The notes: a model not told the origin generated them from the letters alone. Positions 48,063 through 61,617 are shown, counted from the stretch's first letter. The stretch: DNA of 64,000 nucleotides from Morinoia aosen (GCA_030386875.1 CM059563.1:49975602-50039601); one strand, 5' to 3'. Made by a program: numbers and translations.

Positions 48063-48398
48063 GCACAACAAATTGAGACGATCGCAAAAAAGCGACAGGA
48101 AGAGACCATATGGTATGAACTTGAAAACAGAAAATCTATGCACAAGATGAGTTCCCACTCAGGACCCCCAGCACCTAAGAACAGTAAGTTCGGAAGGGAG
48201 CTAAAGGAATGAGATAGAAAGTTGAAGAAAGTTATAAATCCTCAAAAAAATGACAACGGTGAACCGAAAAAGATGGTCCCGGCTCTGAACAAAAAACCTA
48301 ACGAAATCCTATCTACCAAACCTTTTGCACGGAACATAGTATCTTCTCCTCGGCAGCACTAATTCCCATAAATACAATCGCTGCATCTCTCTGAGGGG
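48063..48398 (-). mobile_element. Repeat S copy 16, diverged long variant, tail lost
   Basis: Homology runs from AGGAAGAGACCATATGGTATG to CTCTGAGGGG and includes the long-variant centre (GAGTTCCCACTCAGGACCC...CACCTAAGAACAG). The normal tail and CCTCCC block are not recognisable at the left. Confidence 0.72.
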
Positions 48399-50560
48399 AA
48401 TAAGCATTGAAATTCAGCGTAAAGAAGCCTCAGTGAGTGTTCCAAATAGCGATATTCAGAGAACAATGGTGCTGAACGGCTCATTCGCAATGAAAGCGGT
48501 AACAATACAATATTTGAACTTCATTTGAAAAGCCCCCGATGAGAGTTCCGTACAAGACTGAAGAAGATGAAACCCAGGATAATTTAGCTTACCAACGCTT
48601 AATCACAAAGAAAGATTACTGAAGTCCAAGGGAGAAACACTGGATCGGGTTGAAAGAGCGGCAGTGTGTGTGCGAGAGAGAGTAGAACCAACGTGACGAG
48701 ATAAGGAACGTCTGCAAGAGTTTAATGCATGCAAAGCCATTGTGCGTTCAGCTGTTCTGCAAGTAATCTGCGAACGACGGAAATGACAGCGCTCGCAGGG
48801 TGTAATTATGCAACGCATGAACACCAGCTTCTACGGCCAGATAACAAGACGCTGCACAGCTCTTCACAACGTCAGCAACTTCAAAGTGCGCTCCGATGAC
48901 AAGCTCATCTGTCTCCAAGACTAGTCGCTTAAGATCAATACAGAAGTTTACATCAACATATGTTTCCGTGATTTTGATGAGTTTCATAAAATTACTACCA
49001 GACTGAAATTAAAACATAACATTTCATCACAAGCATAAAACTTCGTTCACAGAACAGTTAACTAATTAATCTCACACTTCAAATTATATGGTGTCATTCC
49101 AAGAACTGATAAAATTGTCCGTAAATTTAAATTTAACAGAGAAGTAAACATCCCAAGCTAAACTAAAGATTCCTACGAGAAGATCAGAAGATGCGCAATT
49201 GCCATGAGGTATCTTGAACAAGCGCGCAGAACTCGTAGCCTTTCAACGTGTTTCATTGAACTCATTTAATTCTAAAGCTAATGCTGTGATCAGATTTTAA
49301 AAATCTCACACACTGGTTTGATATTAAGTTCAATCCCTAAGCAATTAATTAATTAATTTTACTTATTATCGTAAGAGGATTAAACCGCTAGCATTACATT
49401 TTTATGATCCTTAAAGGCTGACAAAATAAAAATCGTCAAGTAAGCCGCTATCAGTCAATAAAACCCTCGTCAATAATTCCGACTTGTCTGAATTATCAAA
49501 GATCAGTTTTCCAATACGAAATGAGTGAAGTTACCACGTTGAATTTCCTAAAAACCAGTATCGCTATAATATTTCAGCTAGTTTCTCTATCGGTCAAGTT
49601 CGAGTAGCCGCCAATAAAGACGGCAGTGTTAATTGAATGCTAAAAAAAAGCATTTGCAAGGCCTTGCTAAGAGAGAAAGTGATTCTGAGGCTTCACCCGC
49701 TTGATTTTATGCTTTGAAAGGTTGCCGCACACTCTAAACAGTGTAAAACGCAAAACAAATTTTCAACGCGTTATCGTTCCTTTCAAATACTAAATGTAAG
49801 AACAGTTAAAAGCCTGAAACTTGCAAAAATCAAAAACATTGACTGGCCAGGCTTTAGGGCGTGAATAATGTGTAGCAATACCGAGTAAACATCCTCGGCT
49901 CCGATGTGAGCAAGGAAGGGATGGCACAAAGAAAGACGAGCACAAAGACGCCCCTGGTGCCTGGGCGCTGTTTTTGTCACGCACGTACCCACGCTGCGGC
50001 CACCTGGCAGAGCAAGGACCTGTGCCTTGGTGGAGGAGCTCAACGATCACCTCCGAATGCTATTTCTGGGTTGGGTTTAGTTACTGCTTCATCACTGTTC
50101 CGGCAGTAAAAGTGACGCTCGTTCTCTAAAACACAAAACTAACACAACGCTCTAAATAATGCCAAATGCCGAAATCAACTCCTCCAGAAAATTGACGATA
50201 AGGTGCCGACCTCCTTCAACATGCTCGAAGAACACATGGAGAGAAAGCACTGGGAAAAGCTTATTTAACACACATGAGCTAATAACAGACTTTCGTAACA
50301 ACCATTTATTCGGAAACGTTAGCTCTAATCAATGTCAAGTCTCTCTACGTTAGCCGACGAGGGAAAACACTGCCAAAATATCTGACGCTGGGGGGAGTAA
50401 AGAAAGAGAGCTGGCTGCAAAACCATGCCAGGTTTCCTATGTACGCTGCCTCATTGCAATTCCTGAAAGAAGTTCTTTTCCAGATGCTTTAGCCTCCTAC
50501 ACGAACGGTTTTGAAATTATGAACAGTAGTACTCTTCTTCACCCGCTTTAATTTTGTCGC
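48399..50560. other. Unassigned sequence with two GC islands
   Basis: Islands at about 48610-48900 and 49890-50060. Several overlapping short frames, none recognised. No repeat family member seen. Confidence 0.4.
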
Positions 50561-50830
50561 TTAGATTAGATGTTAGTTTTAAGCCTCCCTTCCCTAACTG
50601 CAACAAAGGATTTCCAACGAGGGAAAGGATAAATGCACAATTTAGGATGGCGTTTAGGGGACGAGGAATCTATGCACAAGAAGCTGAGCATAAAAACACT
50701 GAGTTAAGAAGGAATGCTATGAAGCAAGATGAAAGTTGAAACAATTTAGAGATGCTGAATAGCAGAACAGCAGTGAACCGAAAAACAGATGGTCCCTAAC
50801 AAAAAAAAACATTTCATTTCAACACAAAAG
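50561..50830 (-). mobile_element. Repeat S copy 17, 5'-truncated
   Basis: Clean tail TTAGATTAGATGTTAG followed by CCTCCC. The copy stops at about 50830 after CATTTCATTTCAACA, leaving out the last quarter with the hairpin. Confidence 0.82.
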
Positions 50831-52460
50831 TTTTAAAATTAAAAAATAGGTAGTTTTACGAGTTTTAGAAATACCACGACGTAGAAACAATTTCAATGTC
50901 CGCTCGGAAATAAACCTCATATTCCCACTCGTTCACTCACTTGTATTCCCACTTAGCAAAAGGTTTTCAGTCGTGAGTTATGAATGGGCTACTTGGCTCT
51001 AAATGACCATTTATTTAAATTTCGTGAACATGGCAATGTCATGAGTGAAATATTGATTTGAGTTCACTATCAAATCACGATTATTCTCTTACATTATTCT
51101 CATAATTTTAATCCTTTGAATTGACTCGACAGTAGGCTTCCCGCCTTGGGCAGAGGCACGCTCAAAAGATTACCTGAGATTACCTCAAGCTTACACTTAG
51201 CAACTCGGCTAAAAAAAATGAGGTAAGTTAAAGTTGCATGAAAAACCTTGGCAGCAAACACTTTACGAGACCCGGTGCTACGGAAGAACTAATGGCACTC
51301 GACGGTCTACGAGCTGCGATGTTATTACAGGAAGAAGGCAGGTAAGTAGGAACGGCTAAGATCACAGTGATGGTGATGACAACAAAAACCTATCCGAAAC
51401 GATCTTTGAACGTAAGGTGTCGGCTAGCGCATGATGTTTGACACGCAACTTCAAATTAGGCAACAAAGGTACAACTGCTGAATTCAAATAATCCTAGTGT
51501 AACTCTACGATGAACTCGACTAATCAGCCGCGGAATGTGGCTATTTATAAGAAATTATGAACGAAATACGAGTCAAACGAGAGCACGAATGAAAAGCAAA
51601 ATAATGAAAATCTTTCAATCTATCCCATTCTTTTTCAACTCCAAACGCAAAAAAATAATCGCCCAAAGTACATAGAAGGAATTCGATGAATACTATAGTA
51701 AATTTAATGTCTGAAGTTCATTTGCTAAAAATATGTAGAACATTTATGTTTTTGAATTGAATTAAATTCCAACAAAATACAACAGTGCAGCCATTCAAAA
51801 ATACTTAGTGTAAAAATATTCTATAACAGAAGCAGAAAATTCATTACACACTATGTAGAGAAAAACCAGCACCGAGAAAGTTTCCGTAATGACTTCAGCA
51901 ACAACTTCATGGAACGCTTCGAGTTTCAAGCAAAATTTTTCGCCGAGCAGACTTCGCTCTACCAGTAAAACAAATTATTGCTCCTATGGTTACCAGTTTT
52001 ATCAGATAAGCTTATTCTGACAATAATGAAAACACCACAACATTTGAGTTACTTATCCCCTTTGCAACACCTGACTTGAGATGTTCACAATGTAGCAGTA
52101 ACGCGAAGGCTCAAATTTCCCAAGCCCAAAATGCTGGTTCCCTTACAGAGGCGTCCGGGCATGGAAAGGAATACAGAGAAAACAAGCACTGGGAAACATG
52201 GAGCTCATCTCTTAAAACTATGCAAATGCATTAAACCTTGTATGTTATCCAAATGATCGAGCCAGAAAGTGCAGGCATATACCCTCCCAGTAATACTCTT
52301 TCTTGAATGACGATGAAAGACCCATGACATGATACTATTAAAGGAATGGAAAATTTAAATTTCAAGAAAATCGACATTGTGAGCAGCATCTCTTGCAGAT
52401 GAGGGTTATTGTTTTTCAATAAGAGCTTCAAATTAACTGATTCTTCTATTTTATACTGAC
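50831..52460. other. Unassigned AT-rich sequence
   Basis: No gene or repeat recognised. Confidence 0.45.
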
Positions 52461-52844
52461 CTGATTAGATTATATCATGTTATTTTCCGCCTCCCTAACC
52501 GCTAAAAATGAGCGTATCGGTCAGAGGAAGGAGGAACGCACCATTTAGTATGGAGAAAAGGGAACTCGGAATCTATGCAGAAGGGGCATGGAAATAGTGA
52601 ATTGCAAAAAAAGTTCATGAAACAAGACAATAGTTAAAGAACAAAGTAGTAGGTGCTGAAAAACAGGACAGCAGTGAACCGAAAATAGGTGGCCCTTGAC
52701 GTAACCAAAAAAAAATTTTTGTTTTGACAAAAAGAAAGCCTACCTAACTCTCAGCTCAAGACCTCACATTCCCCCGCCCCTCCCCTCTCCGCCCTGGGAG
52801 CAAGTTAGTTCTCATAGTTACAATAGTTGTATTCCCCTAAGGGG
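52461..52844 (-). mobile_element. Repeat S copy 18, full length
   Basis: Tail TGATTAGATTATATCATG, body close to copy 1, right end CAATAGTTGTATTCCCC then TAAGGGG. A C-rich expansion (CCCCCGCCCCTCCCC) interrupts the block before CCCTGGGAGC. No clear target duplication. Confidence 0.85.
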
Positions 52845-55800
52845 TAACCAATCCTAAATTGATTACAATTTCTACATCGAATTCTAGACCAAGTGACGTC
52901 ATTCAGACCCAAGTATACAGAGGAAATTTTCCTATGCGTATAACTTTCTCCCGTAAAGAGGGGGATTTTTTTAATTGAAATGGAGTACTATATATATTTT
53001 TTATTATACTAGTAATTAAGGCGAATCGAACAAGTGTCTCCTCAAAAATAATCAGCCAAAACAGATAAGGGCCTTCAAAATGACAATGAACTAGTTTTAC
53101 TCCTCTAATTCCACCAGTATACGGATGAAAAAGACGTTAACTGTCGATTGGATAAAAAAATTGCTCGTTCGCTATATTTGAAAAGTTAATTTATTGCTGA
53201 GGTATTTTCAGAAGGATCACTTCCACGAAGAACTACGGAAAACAATTTCAACAATAACAGGAGACATTGGTGTATACTTAACGCATAAAAGAAAACGCCT
53301 CAAGTCGAAATTTAAGACTCCTAGAAATTGTTTGGCAAATACAGCAAGTCTACTAGACCTTGTCCGCTACGAAGAAAAATCTAAACGCTGGGTTCGTACA
53401 CTATGGGCGGAGAAAAAGATCGATACCTTTCGAACAAAGGGAAAAAGGTGACTCAGGTCAGAGACAATAATCACTCTCAGAAGTGAAGGCAGCGTCAGGC
53501 TTAGGGAAAACAGCAGTCATTATGGAGACTGCGAAGAACAGCGTTCACCACATAAGTTGGCAGAACATCAAAAATCCTTAAGAGTTTAAGAAACCTAAAG
53601 CATAATGGTCATGTGTGGAGTAAACACTAAAACCACTCCAAAAACAGGACGAATCACAGCAAAAACAGCTAAGCAGACGCACATGTGACACTTCACTTGC
53701 GGGTGTTAGCAGAGTCCTAACGCTATTCGGTACTGCCGCACGGATAGCGTTAGTAGCACGTTAGTCAGTACGCCCTTTACAGTTTTCAAGGCATGTGTTA
53801 CACACTGTCGGTTGCTTTGTGCATGACTCATGTCTTAAAAAGAGAGGAGAGCAGAGTAGATGTTGCGATCATGAGAGCAGTGGAGATCACAAGAAGCGAG
53901 AAGAGCAGCCACCAACAAAATCCTTCAGCGGCAGCAGCTGGGGACGCATGGCTGATCAGAGCGAGGGCACAGCGAGGGACGCATGAAACCCAGCGCTACC
54001 TCCTACGTGCGACAGCAGCTATCCCGGGGGAGCACGCATTTACGATGAAAACTTTGATTTAACGGAAAAAATTCGCTCGTATATCAATGAAAAAAGGCAC
54101 TAAAACAATATTATTAAAATGAAAAGCTGACACCGAAACTAGGAAAAATTTTTCTTACAACATGCGATTTAAGTTTAATAAACTTGCAGTCATTTGACAC
54201 AGACTTTCGCACATTTTCATAATATTAAATGAGTATCCGACAAAGTAAGTCTCAAATACGAAGAAAAATATCAATGCTTCACATACTTCAAGAGTTTAGA
54301 CCAGTAGAGAGAAAGTTGTGTCTCTGAGAACTCACACAGAACAACAATTATTTTCAACATAAGATAATTTTGAACGAAATGAATGATGAAGGAATTACAA
54401 ACGAAACGCCCATGAAATATCGAGTCTGGCACAAGTTTAGAAATCTGCCTTACAGAAAGAAATAAAAATTCTGCGATAATGCATTCTACCAGAACGCCGC
54501 ATCAGGTTGAGCGACCAAGCAACAGATGCAGCGGTACTCGTAGCTCATGCGTGACCTGCGGAACGCGTTGAAAGCGAGGAGAGACCTCCACGAGTGGATG
54601 GCGTGGGTAGACAGGACGGCTAATGCGTCCGAGGGTCGCAACCACCATATTACGCACGCTGACGAGATGACGCTCACAAGAAGCATTTTGTTCCTGTGCT
54701 GTATTCAACAGCTTCTCCCGTCACATGTGTAACGTACGCTGAAATGTGTAGGCCATGGCCCTATTGAAATACCAGTGCACGTTGTGCGTACTTCAGAGAT
54801 TCTGCAAGAAGAGAAGACCTCCGACCTGCCTTCAATTACCAATACCTTCATGAAAAATAGCACGGAAAAAAGTAACTTTGAAACAGAATTTCATTGCCTA
54901 CACTGGTATTTAAAATCCTGTCGAATTATGATAAAAATCCTGTAAAACTCAACACAATATCAGTCCAATATGCTGCGAAGACCTAGCGCAAGACTTTTTT
55001 GAGCCTAGAACACGGACAATACTTATTCAAGATAAAAATATCAACTATCATATTGATGTCATGATTGTCGTCATTGGGAAAATTCGGAGTCAAGTAAAGT
55101 ATGCATCGCTACGGCAATAATCAGCAGTCGCATTATATGTTATGTATTAATTTAAGCCTCCTTGGCCAGTAAGATTTCCCTCTTCAAAAATAAATGTAAT
55201 TTATATAAAAATAAATTTTTCTCATTACAAAGCATTTGACATGGATATCCAAATCTTGGAGAACCTCCCCGAGAACCCCGCGTAAACCTCGATTCGATCT
55301 CAGCGCCGATCTTACGGCCTCTTTCTACACACGCCAGTTCCACCGCGACGTACTCCAGACGCCTTCTTCGAAGATAAATAACTTTCCGCCCTTTCCTTAT
55401 ACTACTACAGTTTTTTGTTGTCGGTTTAACCTTTGAAGGCATGTCCCGATAAAGTTACGCTACCGAAATATGAATTGAAATACCGACTGTCCGAATTAAA
55501 AATTCTGACGCGGGTGGTGGCTGCATAACAGTTTATTGATCGATTAATATTGAGAATCAAAAAAAAAATGAAGTTTATATAATTCGTGGATTTTTTGTGA
55601 TTTGTTAGCCCTAAAAACGATTCACGATATAGAGGTTTTCAACCGTCATGAAATAATCACTAAAAAGACTCAGAATTTAGAAAAGGGCTCGGGAACGTTC
55701 TAACGACCATAAATCGAGCGTAAGTGGTACGAGCATCGATGTAAAGCCTATCGAAAAAAAATCAAACCCACCTTTAACTGAAACGTAACACACTCCCACT

Positions 55801-56161
55801 CAACCCCCTCTATTGACAAACAATGACCTTCAATTAAAATAAACGGCGTATCCGAATCACAACTCCTCCCCTGTTCGAATACTATAAATACAAGGAAGAA
55901 CAGAGCTACACCGTATAAGGAGTAAAACTCAAACTATAGCACATTACGAGGAACATATTGTGAGATCACTGGCCGACAACATTTTTTTTTCAGTGAGAGC
56001 GCACGAAGAGAGAGGAGCCTGACCTTCCATTCCAAATGCAACGCCTTCTGCTGTGCAACACACTAGGGGCCTCATGCCATAACCTTATAAAAACATCCCA
56101 TACGCTTCTACAACCACACACACACGCCCTACACTAAATATTGGGGATCTCACTTTCCAGG
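52845..56161. other. Unassigned sequence, about 3.3 kb, with three GC islands
   Basis: Islands at about 53860-54040, 54490-54690 and 55250-55440. A 10-bp inverted repeat (CTAACGCTAT at 53717, ATAGCGTTAG at 53744) lies upstream of the first. Frames of up to 96 codons show no recognised domain. Confidence 0.4.
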
Positions 56162-56505
56162 GTTTAGATTAGATTAGATGTTAGTTTAAGCCTCATCATT
56201 CGAAACAAATGCGTTCCAAAGAGAGGTGGTAGGAAGACACCATTAAGTATGACTAAAATGAACGCGGAATTTATGCTCAACATATACAGAAACAGTTAGT
56301 TAAGATAAAAGGTGAAAAATAAAGTAGTAGCAGGTACTGAAAAACGGGACAGCAGTGACCAGCAACGAAGATAGTCCGTAACAAAACAAAAAACCTTTTC
56401 TATCTCAACAAAAGGATGGCCTTCTAACCTGTAACTCGGGACCTCACATATCTCCCCTGTGAGCACTAATTCCCATGGATTAAATAGTTATACCCTCATA
56501 AGGGG
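56162..56505 (-). mobile_element. Repeat S copy 19, full length, diverged
   Basis: Tail TTTAGATTAGATTAGATG, TTAGTTTAAGCCTC, then most of the short-variant body and a right end reading ACCCTCATAAGGGG. A possible but weak target duplication (TCACTTTCCAG against TCATACTTCAG). Confidence 0.82.
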
Positions 56506-58282
56506 TCATACTTCAGAGAACCGTACAATATCCAGTAAACATAACTACGAGCAGTCAAAGGAGCTTATAAAAGAAAATGAATAGGTCCTGATACCAGTCA
56601 CGTGAAATGTTCAATTGAACAGTTCAGTGAGATCCAGTATGAAATGAGTGACACAGAAAGCCTCCATATCAACATTAGAGCCATTTTAAACGGAGGCTAT
56701 CAGTGTGATTTACTCAACGATGTCGTGCAATTTTTATCAAGTTTTATAGTAGAATCAGCTATCAACTACGGATTGAACAGTGACAGGCTAATGCTCGCGA
56801 AGAAATGGATATAAAGATTATATAAATGTATTTGAAGAAAATCATGAAAAAAGCGCCCCTAAAAAAGGAAAAAATTGGACAGGAAAACGAGTTCATTTCC
56901 GAATAAGGAAACGAGCAACTATGAGAACAGCGTGGTTCTTCCATTTTATGTTCACGGCGTTCACAATAACTACGCCCTGAACTCAAAATCGTTCGAAAAT
57001 TAATGAGACGCGAAAATTTATCTGTATTTTCCTTACCGCAAAAATCATTCGGCAGCTTACTATGACGCATGTACTCTGCAAGATTAAACAAAGTCAACAC
57101 GTGAGAAACTTGACAGAATTGAAACGATAGCATTATCAATTACTCAAAACTTAGAACTGATACTCATGTTTCCAAGGGTAAACAAGCGTAACATAGAAAA
57201 AAATTCGTTTTTTACACTGAAAAATTCTAGAGCAAGAAATAATGGCAAGGAGTAGCAAACTGAAGGCAGGGGCAAGAAGGAAACCAAATCAATGGGAGCC
57301 ACAATTGACCGGGACACGGTGCGAGTGGAACACAATATCGGCGTATTGATCAGGGGAACCCACGGTCGGCGCTGTGACGACCATCTGCGTCGGAGCGAGC
57401 AAAACTTTTCGAATGATAACCACAAGCAATGAAACACTGACTGTCACTACAATTATAAGCGAGCGCCTACAACACACACATCCATGGTCTTAACTGCACA
57501 CGGAAGTCCTCAGAACGGTCTTCACGTGTGACCACCTCAACAGACCTCTAATACAACCCGAAGAAAAGAGTGGTAATTAAATAAATGAAAGGAATAGCAG
57601 GACACAAGAGGGCGCAGAGCCGCACTCTAGCGTGCCTGTGTTGACCTTCTGCAGCGCGGCCAGCCAGGTGGTCGGACCCAGCAATCGAGCGACCCAGAAA
57701 GCTGACGCCCAACCTGCTGTTGCCTGCAGCGGCCCGTCACACCTGCACACTCCTTCGTGCAGGGGCACCGTGTGCGGTCACAGGAATATTCTATACTGCC
57801 ACAGTATCTGCATCTAATCTAAAATATTACTCTCTTATACTACAAAAAATTATTTTTTTGTGTAGCAACAAAATAATTTTATTTAATAAAATATGAATAT
57901 TAAAATCTTATAATAGCGAAATATTAAGAAGATATCTTCAACAATATCGAAGACACGTGTCTTCATCCTAATTATAAGCACGGATCACTTTGATTCATAA
58001 TACTCAAATAAAATGTTCTGGTTCATCTAACTGACCGCAGTAACTATTTTTGAGTTGTTCTAGAATGAACCTGTGTTCTAAAAAATAATAAACTAGGGAC
58101 TGGTGTACTTCCAAAAAACATTCGAAAATGATTCATATCTTGCAAAATTAACTCACACCTCTTCAGTTTGATCAAATTTTCTCTTTGTAACAAAATCAGC
58201 CAGTTAATTTTAATCAGTAAAATTTTTCAAACCAACTACGTTTTTGCTATAAAACAAAATGAAAGATGAGTAAATAAGTGAA
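56506..58282. other. Unassigned sequence with a GC island at about 57590-57790
   Basis: A 70-codon plus-strand frame (56602-56814) and a 125-codon minus-strand frame (56762-57139) were inspected without recognising a domain. The GC island is open on both strands. Confidence 0.4.
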
Positions 58283-58406
58283 ACGTGCTGATAAAAAACA
58301 ACAGTCGTGAACCAAGAAAAAGCCGACCGCAAAAAAACGGATCAAAATTTTATATTAAAAAGGCCAGCTTAACCTTCAGCTCGGAGCATCACACTCACCC
58401 CCCGAG
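58283..58406 (-). mobile_element. Repeat S fragment, internal part
   Basis: About 125 bp covering GTGCTGATAAAAAACAACAG, GTGAACCAAGAAAAAG and CTTCAGCTCGGAGCATCACA. Both the tail and the terminal hairpin are missing. The 93-codon plus-strand frame starting here is not a gene. Confidence 0.68.
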
Positions 58407-60382
58407 ATTCCATCGTCTCATTCTTGCTCGACGTTTAATGGATTTCAATCATTTTTTCATTGATATAGGACCAATTTTGAACTTGTATAACTATCTTAAC
58501 TCGTATTATAGCTCGACAACCTCTCCTGATTCCTTTGTTCATCTTATCGATGGCATCTTAGGCTGAATATCATTAAAAAAAGTTACAGAGGCATACTTGC
58601 TGTCTAGGCTCATGATTACGCTCCAAAACTCCTTCACAGCCCATCAAACGCAGAAACAGTAAATGTATTTCAATAGAACTCGTAAAATACACCAAGCACT
58701 AAGACTGCCGAACAGGATTTTCAACTTCCCTATAACCTTTCTCAAAATATTGCCCCTCAAAAGTTTGTAGAACAGTCCACTATAAAACTGAGCAAACTCT
58801 GCAAGTACGATACATTCCGACGTTTACCACTATTGCTAAGAACTAATTTATTACTATGGCAGTATTTATCAAAACGTAACAAACTTCAAACGAGGGCGTA
58901 AAACTTGTGCACTCGAGTGCAACATTATGAGCGTTTTCTAAAAACTCGTAATTAAAATACTCGTAAGGAACATTCATCGACTAAAATTGCCAACATCAGC
59001 GATGAGATAAGCATTCAAATGCTTTATTAACTCTGATGCATAAATTCAGCAAAATTAATCAGGTTGAAATGAAGAGTGAAAGGACTTCATTGTGTAGCAC
59101 ATAATTTTCTGTTACATTTCATAGTGCTTCAAAAGCTATAGTGATAGATTTCTGGACGAGATCAACGCTCAATACAGCTAGTGATTATGCTGGAATGATA
59201 AGTTAGTATTACTATTCGATACAGAAAGTGATATTCCTTACGTCAATAAGTATAGATGTAAGACACCAGCAATGGTCAAACTGGAAAACCGATATCGAAT
59301 ACATTCATATAAATTCATTCCAACAACAAAAACCTAGCCAAATGCAATAGAATAAAATGCGCAGCTCTGATCCTATTTGAAAATATTCTCGCCGCACCGA
59401 CTGCATTGATCTGGCGGCTAGACAGACCCAAACTCAGAAAAACGTGGTGGTTGGCCCAACGAAGATGACCTCGCATCGAAGAAATTAAAGGACGGACCAA
59501 AATCCCGTACACCTCTTCTGAAACAATACAATATATTTTGCTTTCTTGAATAAACACAAAATTTATATCAATATGCCATCTCTGATCAAAAAATTAAACA
59601 AAAAGAGACCCCAATCGCCACTTTTGCCGACTCGGACGTGACAACCAGATTTCACATCAAAAGATTGCCAATAACCTTAACGTAGATTGGCATTCAGAGT
59701 AAATCCTAGTGGAGACCTTCACCGTGATGACACTAGAACTATCTGACACTCAATGTAAGCGGTTGATATGTCAAGAGCAACCATGGACAAAAAAATACAA
59801 GTCTAAACATACAGAATATCATAGCTCCTACGGTGACGATCCCATATTGTCGAAGCATCAAGTGAAAGACGAAGACCCATACGCAACCTGAAGAGCATTC
59901 CGACAGATAGAATTTGATGTGCCTTCAGCAATCAAGTACGTAATTTCAATAATCTTACAAATTTTTGAATGGATAATCTCCGTACTTATTCAGTCATAGA
60001 ACTAGAATGCGGCTTGCAACAAGAAAAACTGCAATTTCAAAAGACCATCACCATCACGTGCAGAGGACAACAAGAATTAACACGTCGCGATTTACATAAT
60101 TGCACTCTATAAAAGAGCACACTAGGACCTGTTGTGGGTCTCAAGTTAAGGAGCTTCAAACTGTCAATGTACAGAGGAACGAAGTTTGCAAAACATAATA
60201 ATAAAATGGAAGGTAAGAAGAGAAATGTCACTCATTCAATAGTTAAATCCTATCAAATTCTTACTCGTACACGCTGCAGCGTAAATATTAATGTTTTATT
60301 ACAGAGCTGAGGTGTGAATTAATTAACACTACAGTGACGAGAGAAATAGTATCCTTGAACACGAATACCAAACAAGAAAGGT
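58407..60382. other. Unassigned AT-rich sequence
   Basis: Short frames only, nothing recognised. Confidence 0.45.
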
Positions 60383-60631
60383 ATAGATTAGATTTGATGT
60401 TAGTTTACGCCTCCCTAACAACAACAAAGGCGTTCCATTGAGAGGAATGAAGAAGGCACGATTTAAAGTATACTTATGGGAACACGGAATCTATGCACAA
60501 GTAACATAGAAACAGTAAGCTGAGAAGAAAGTTTATGAAACAATATAAAATTTGAAGAAGAAAGTAACAGGTGATGAAAAAAAACAAGACAGCAGTGAAC
60601 CGAGAAAAGATGGTCTTAACCTAACAAAAAT

Positions 60632-60687
<56 letters not shown>

Positions 60688-60742
60688 GTATATTTTATTT
60701 CCCCACCTAACCCTTAGAGCTCGGGACCTCACATTTTCCTCC
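60383..60742 (-). mobile_element. Repeat S copy 20, 5'-truncated, with a microsatellite inside
   Basis: Tail TAGATTAGATTTGATG, then TTAGTTTACGCCTCCC. The A-rich segment of the repeat has expanded into a TA microsatellite. The copy ends at about 60742 after CACATTTTCCTCC. ATACCAA occurs at both flanks and may be the remains of a target duplication. Confidence 0.83.
60631..60694. repeat. TA microsatellite
   Basis: About 64 bases of alternating TA with occasional CATATA interruptions, inside repeat S copy 20 where other copies have a run of A. Confidence 0.95.
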
Positions 60743-61553
60743 CCTTCCATCAAATAGTATACCAATAATTTCTTAAGAATATTCATCAGCAAGTCCTGTC
60801 GCGCAATTCAATTTCAGATAATGAAAACCGAATTAGACATATTATAAGAAGCGGAACAATTTACATGAGATTACGTCCAACAACTGAGAAGCATAAATTC
60901 CTAACTCGATTCACCGAGCACTGCACAACAAAACCAAAGTTAGATTAGGCACATTTCGATTTTCACCCTTCAGCATTAACACACCTAACAAGAAAATAGT
61001 CCTCACGCTGGGAAACTGGCACATGTGACACGTGATAGAGCAAAAAAACGTGAGCACATAAAAAAATTTCAAAAACCGCAAGAAAAAAATAATAATCACG
61101 ACCTGATCGCATTGGGAGCGACGTGCGCAGTGCAACCCACACAGGCGGGCGGCGTCACGCACCAACTCACCGCATCACAATCATACATCACGATCAAGGT
61201 TTCTGTTTAAACACGCACGCATGTAAAGGCACACAACGAGACCTGGCAACAGCGCCCGATCGTTCACCACAGGAGATGTTTTAAATTATTGAAATAAAAA
61301 ATAATTATACATGAATATCATGATTCCCGAAAATCCGTTATCTATCAGAAAGATTAGAAGTTTCGGCAAAAAAAGAGCTGCACACTGTGCCCCCTACATT
61401 CACCATGTCGTACCGCTTGAACAAGTAACGCGCGACGAGGACAGCAGGAAATGTGCCTCCGGCTGTGCGATATTTGAATCCTTGACACTTATGTACCAGT
61501 CACACAAATTTATAGCCATTAGTGAAGCTAAGCATGTGGAGTTTGAAATGAAA
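60743..61553. other. Unassigned sequence with a GC island at about 61110-61270
   Basis: A 90-codon plus-strand frame (61311-61583) runs into the 26-bp tandem repeat and has no recognised domain. Confidence 0.4.
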
Positions 61554-61617
61554 TTGATTTCGTATAACTGTAGTAGATATTGATTTCGTATAACTGTAGA
61601 AGATATTGATTTCGTAA
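61554..61617 (+). repeat. 26-bp tandem repeat, about 2.4 units
   Basis: TTGATTTCGTATAACTGTAG starts at 61554 and 61580, and a partial third unit starts at 61606, exactly 26 bp apart. The first two units differ at one base. Confidence 0.93.

Noticed and set aside
53717..53753. 10-bp inverted repeat (CTAACGCTAT / ATAGCGTTAG) as a regulatory site
   Set aside because: Short arms of this size with a 17-bp loop are expected several times in 64 kb by chance, and nothing around it supports a function.
55130..55175. Possible repeat S start (TTAATTTAAGCCTCC)
   Set aside because: Only about 20 bases match and the following sequence is unrelated. It could be a very short remnant but cannot be supported.
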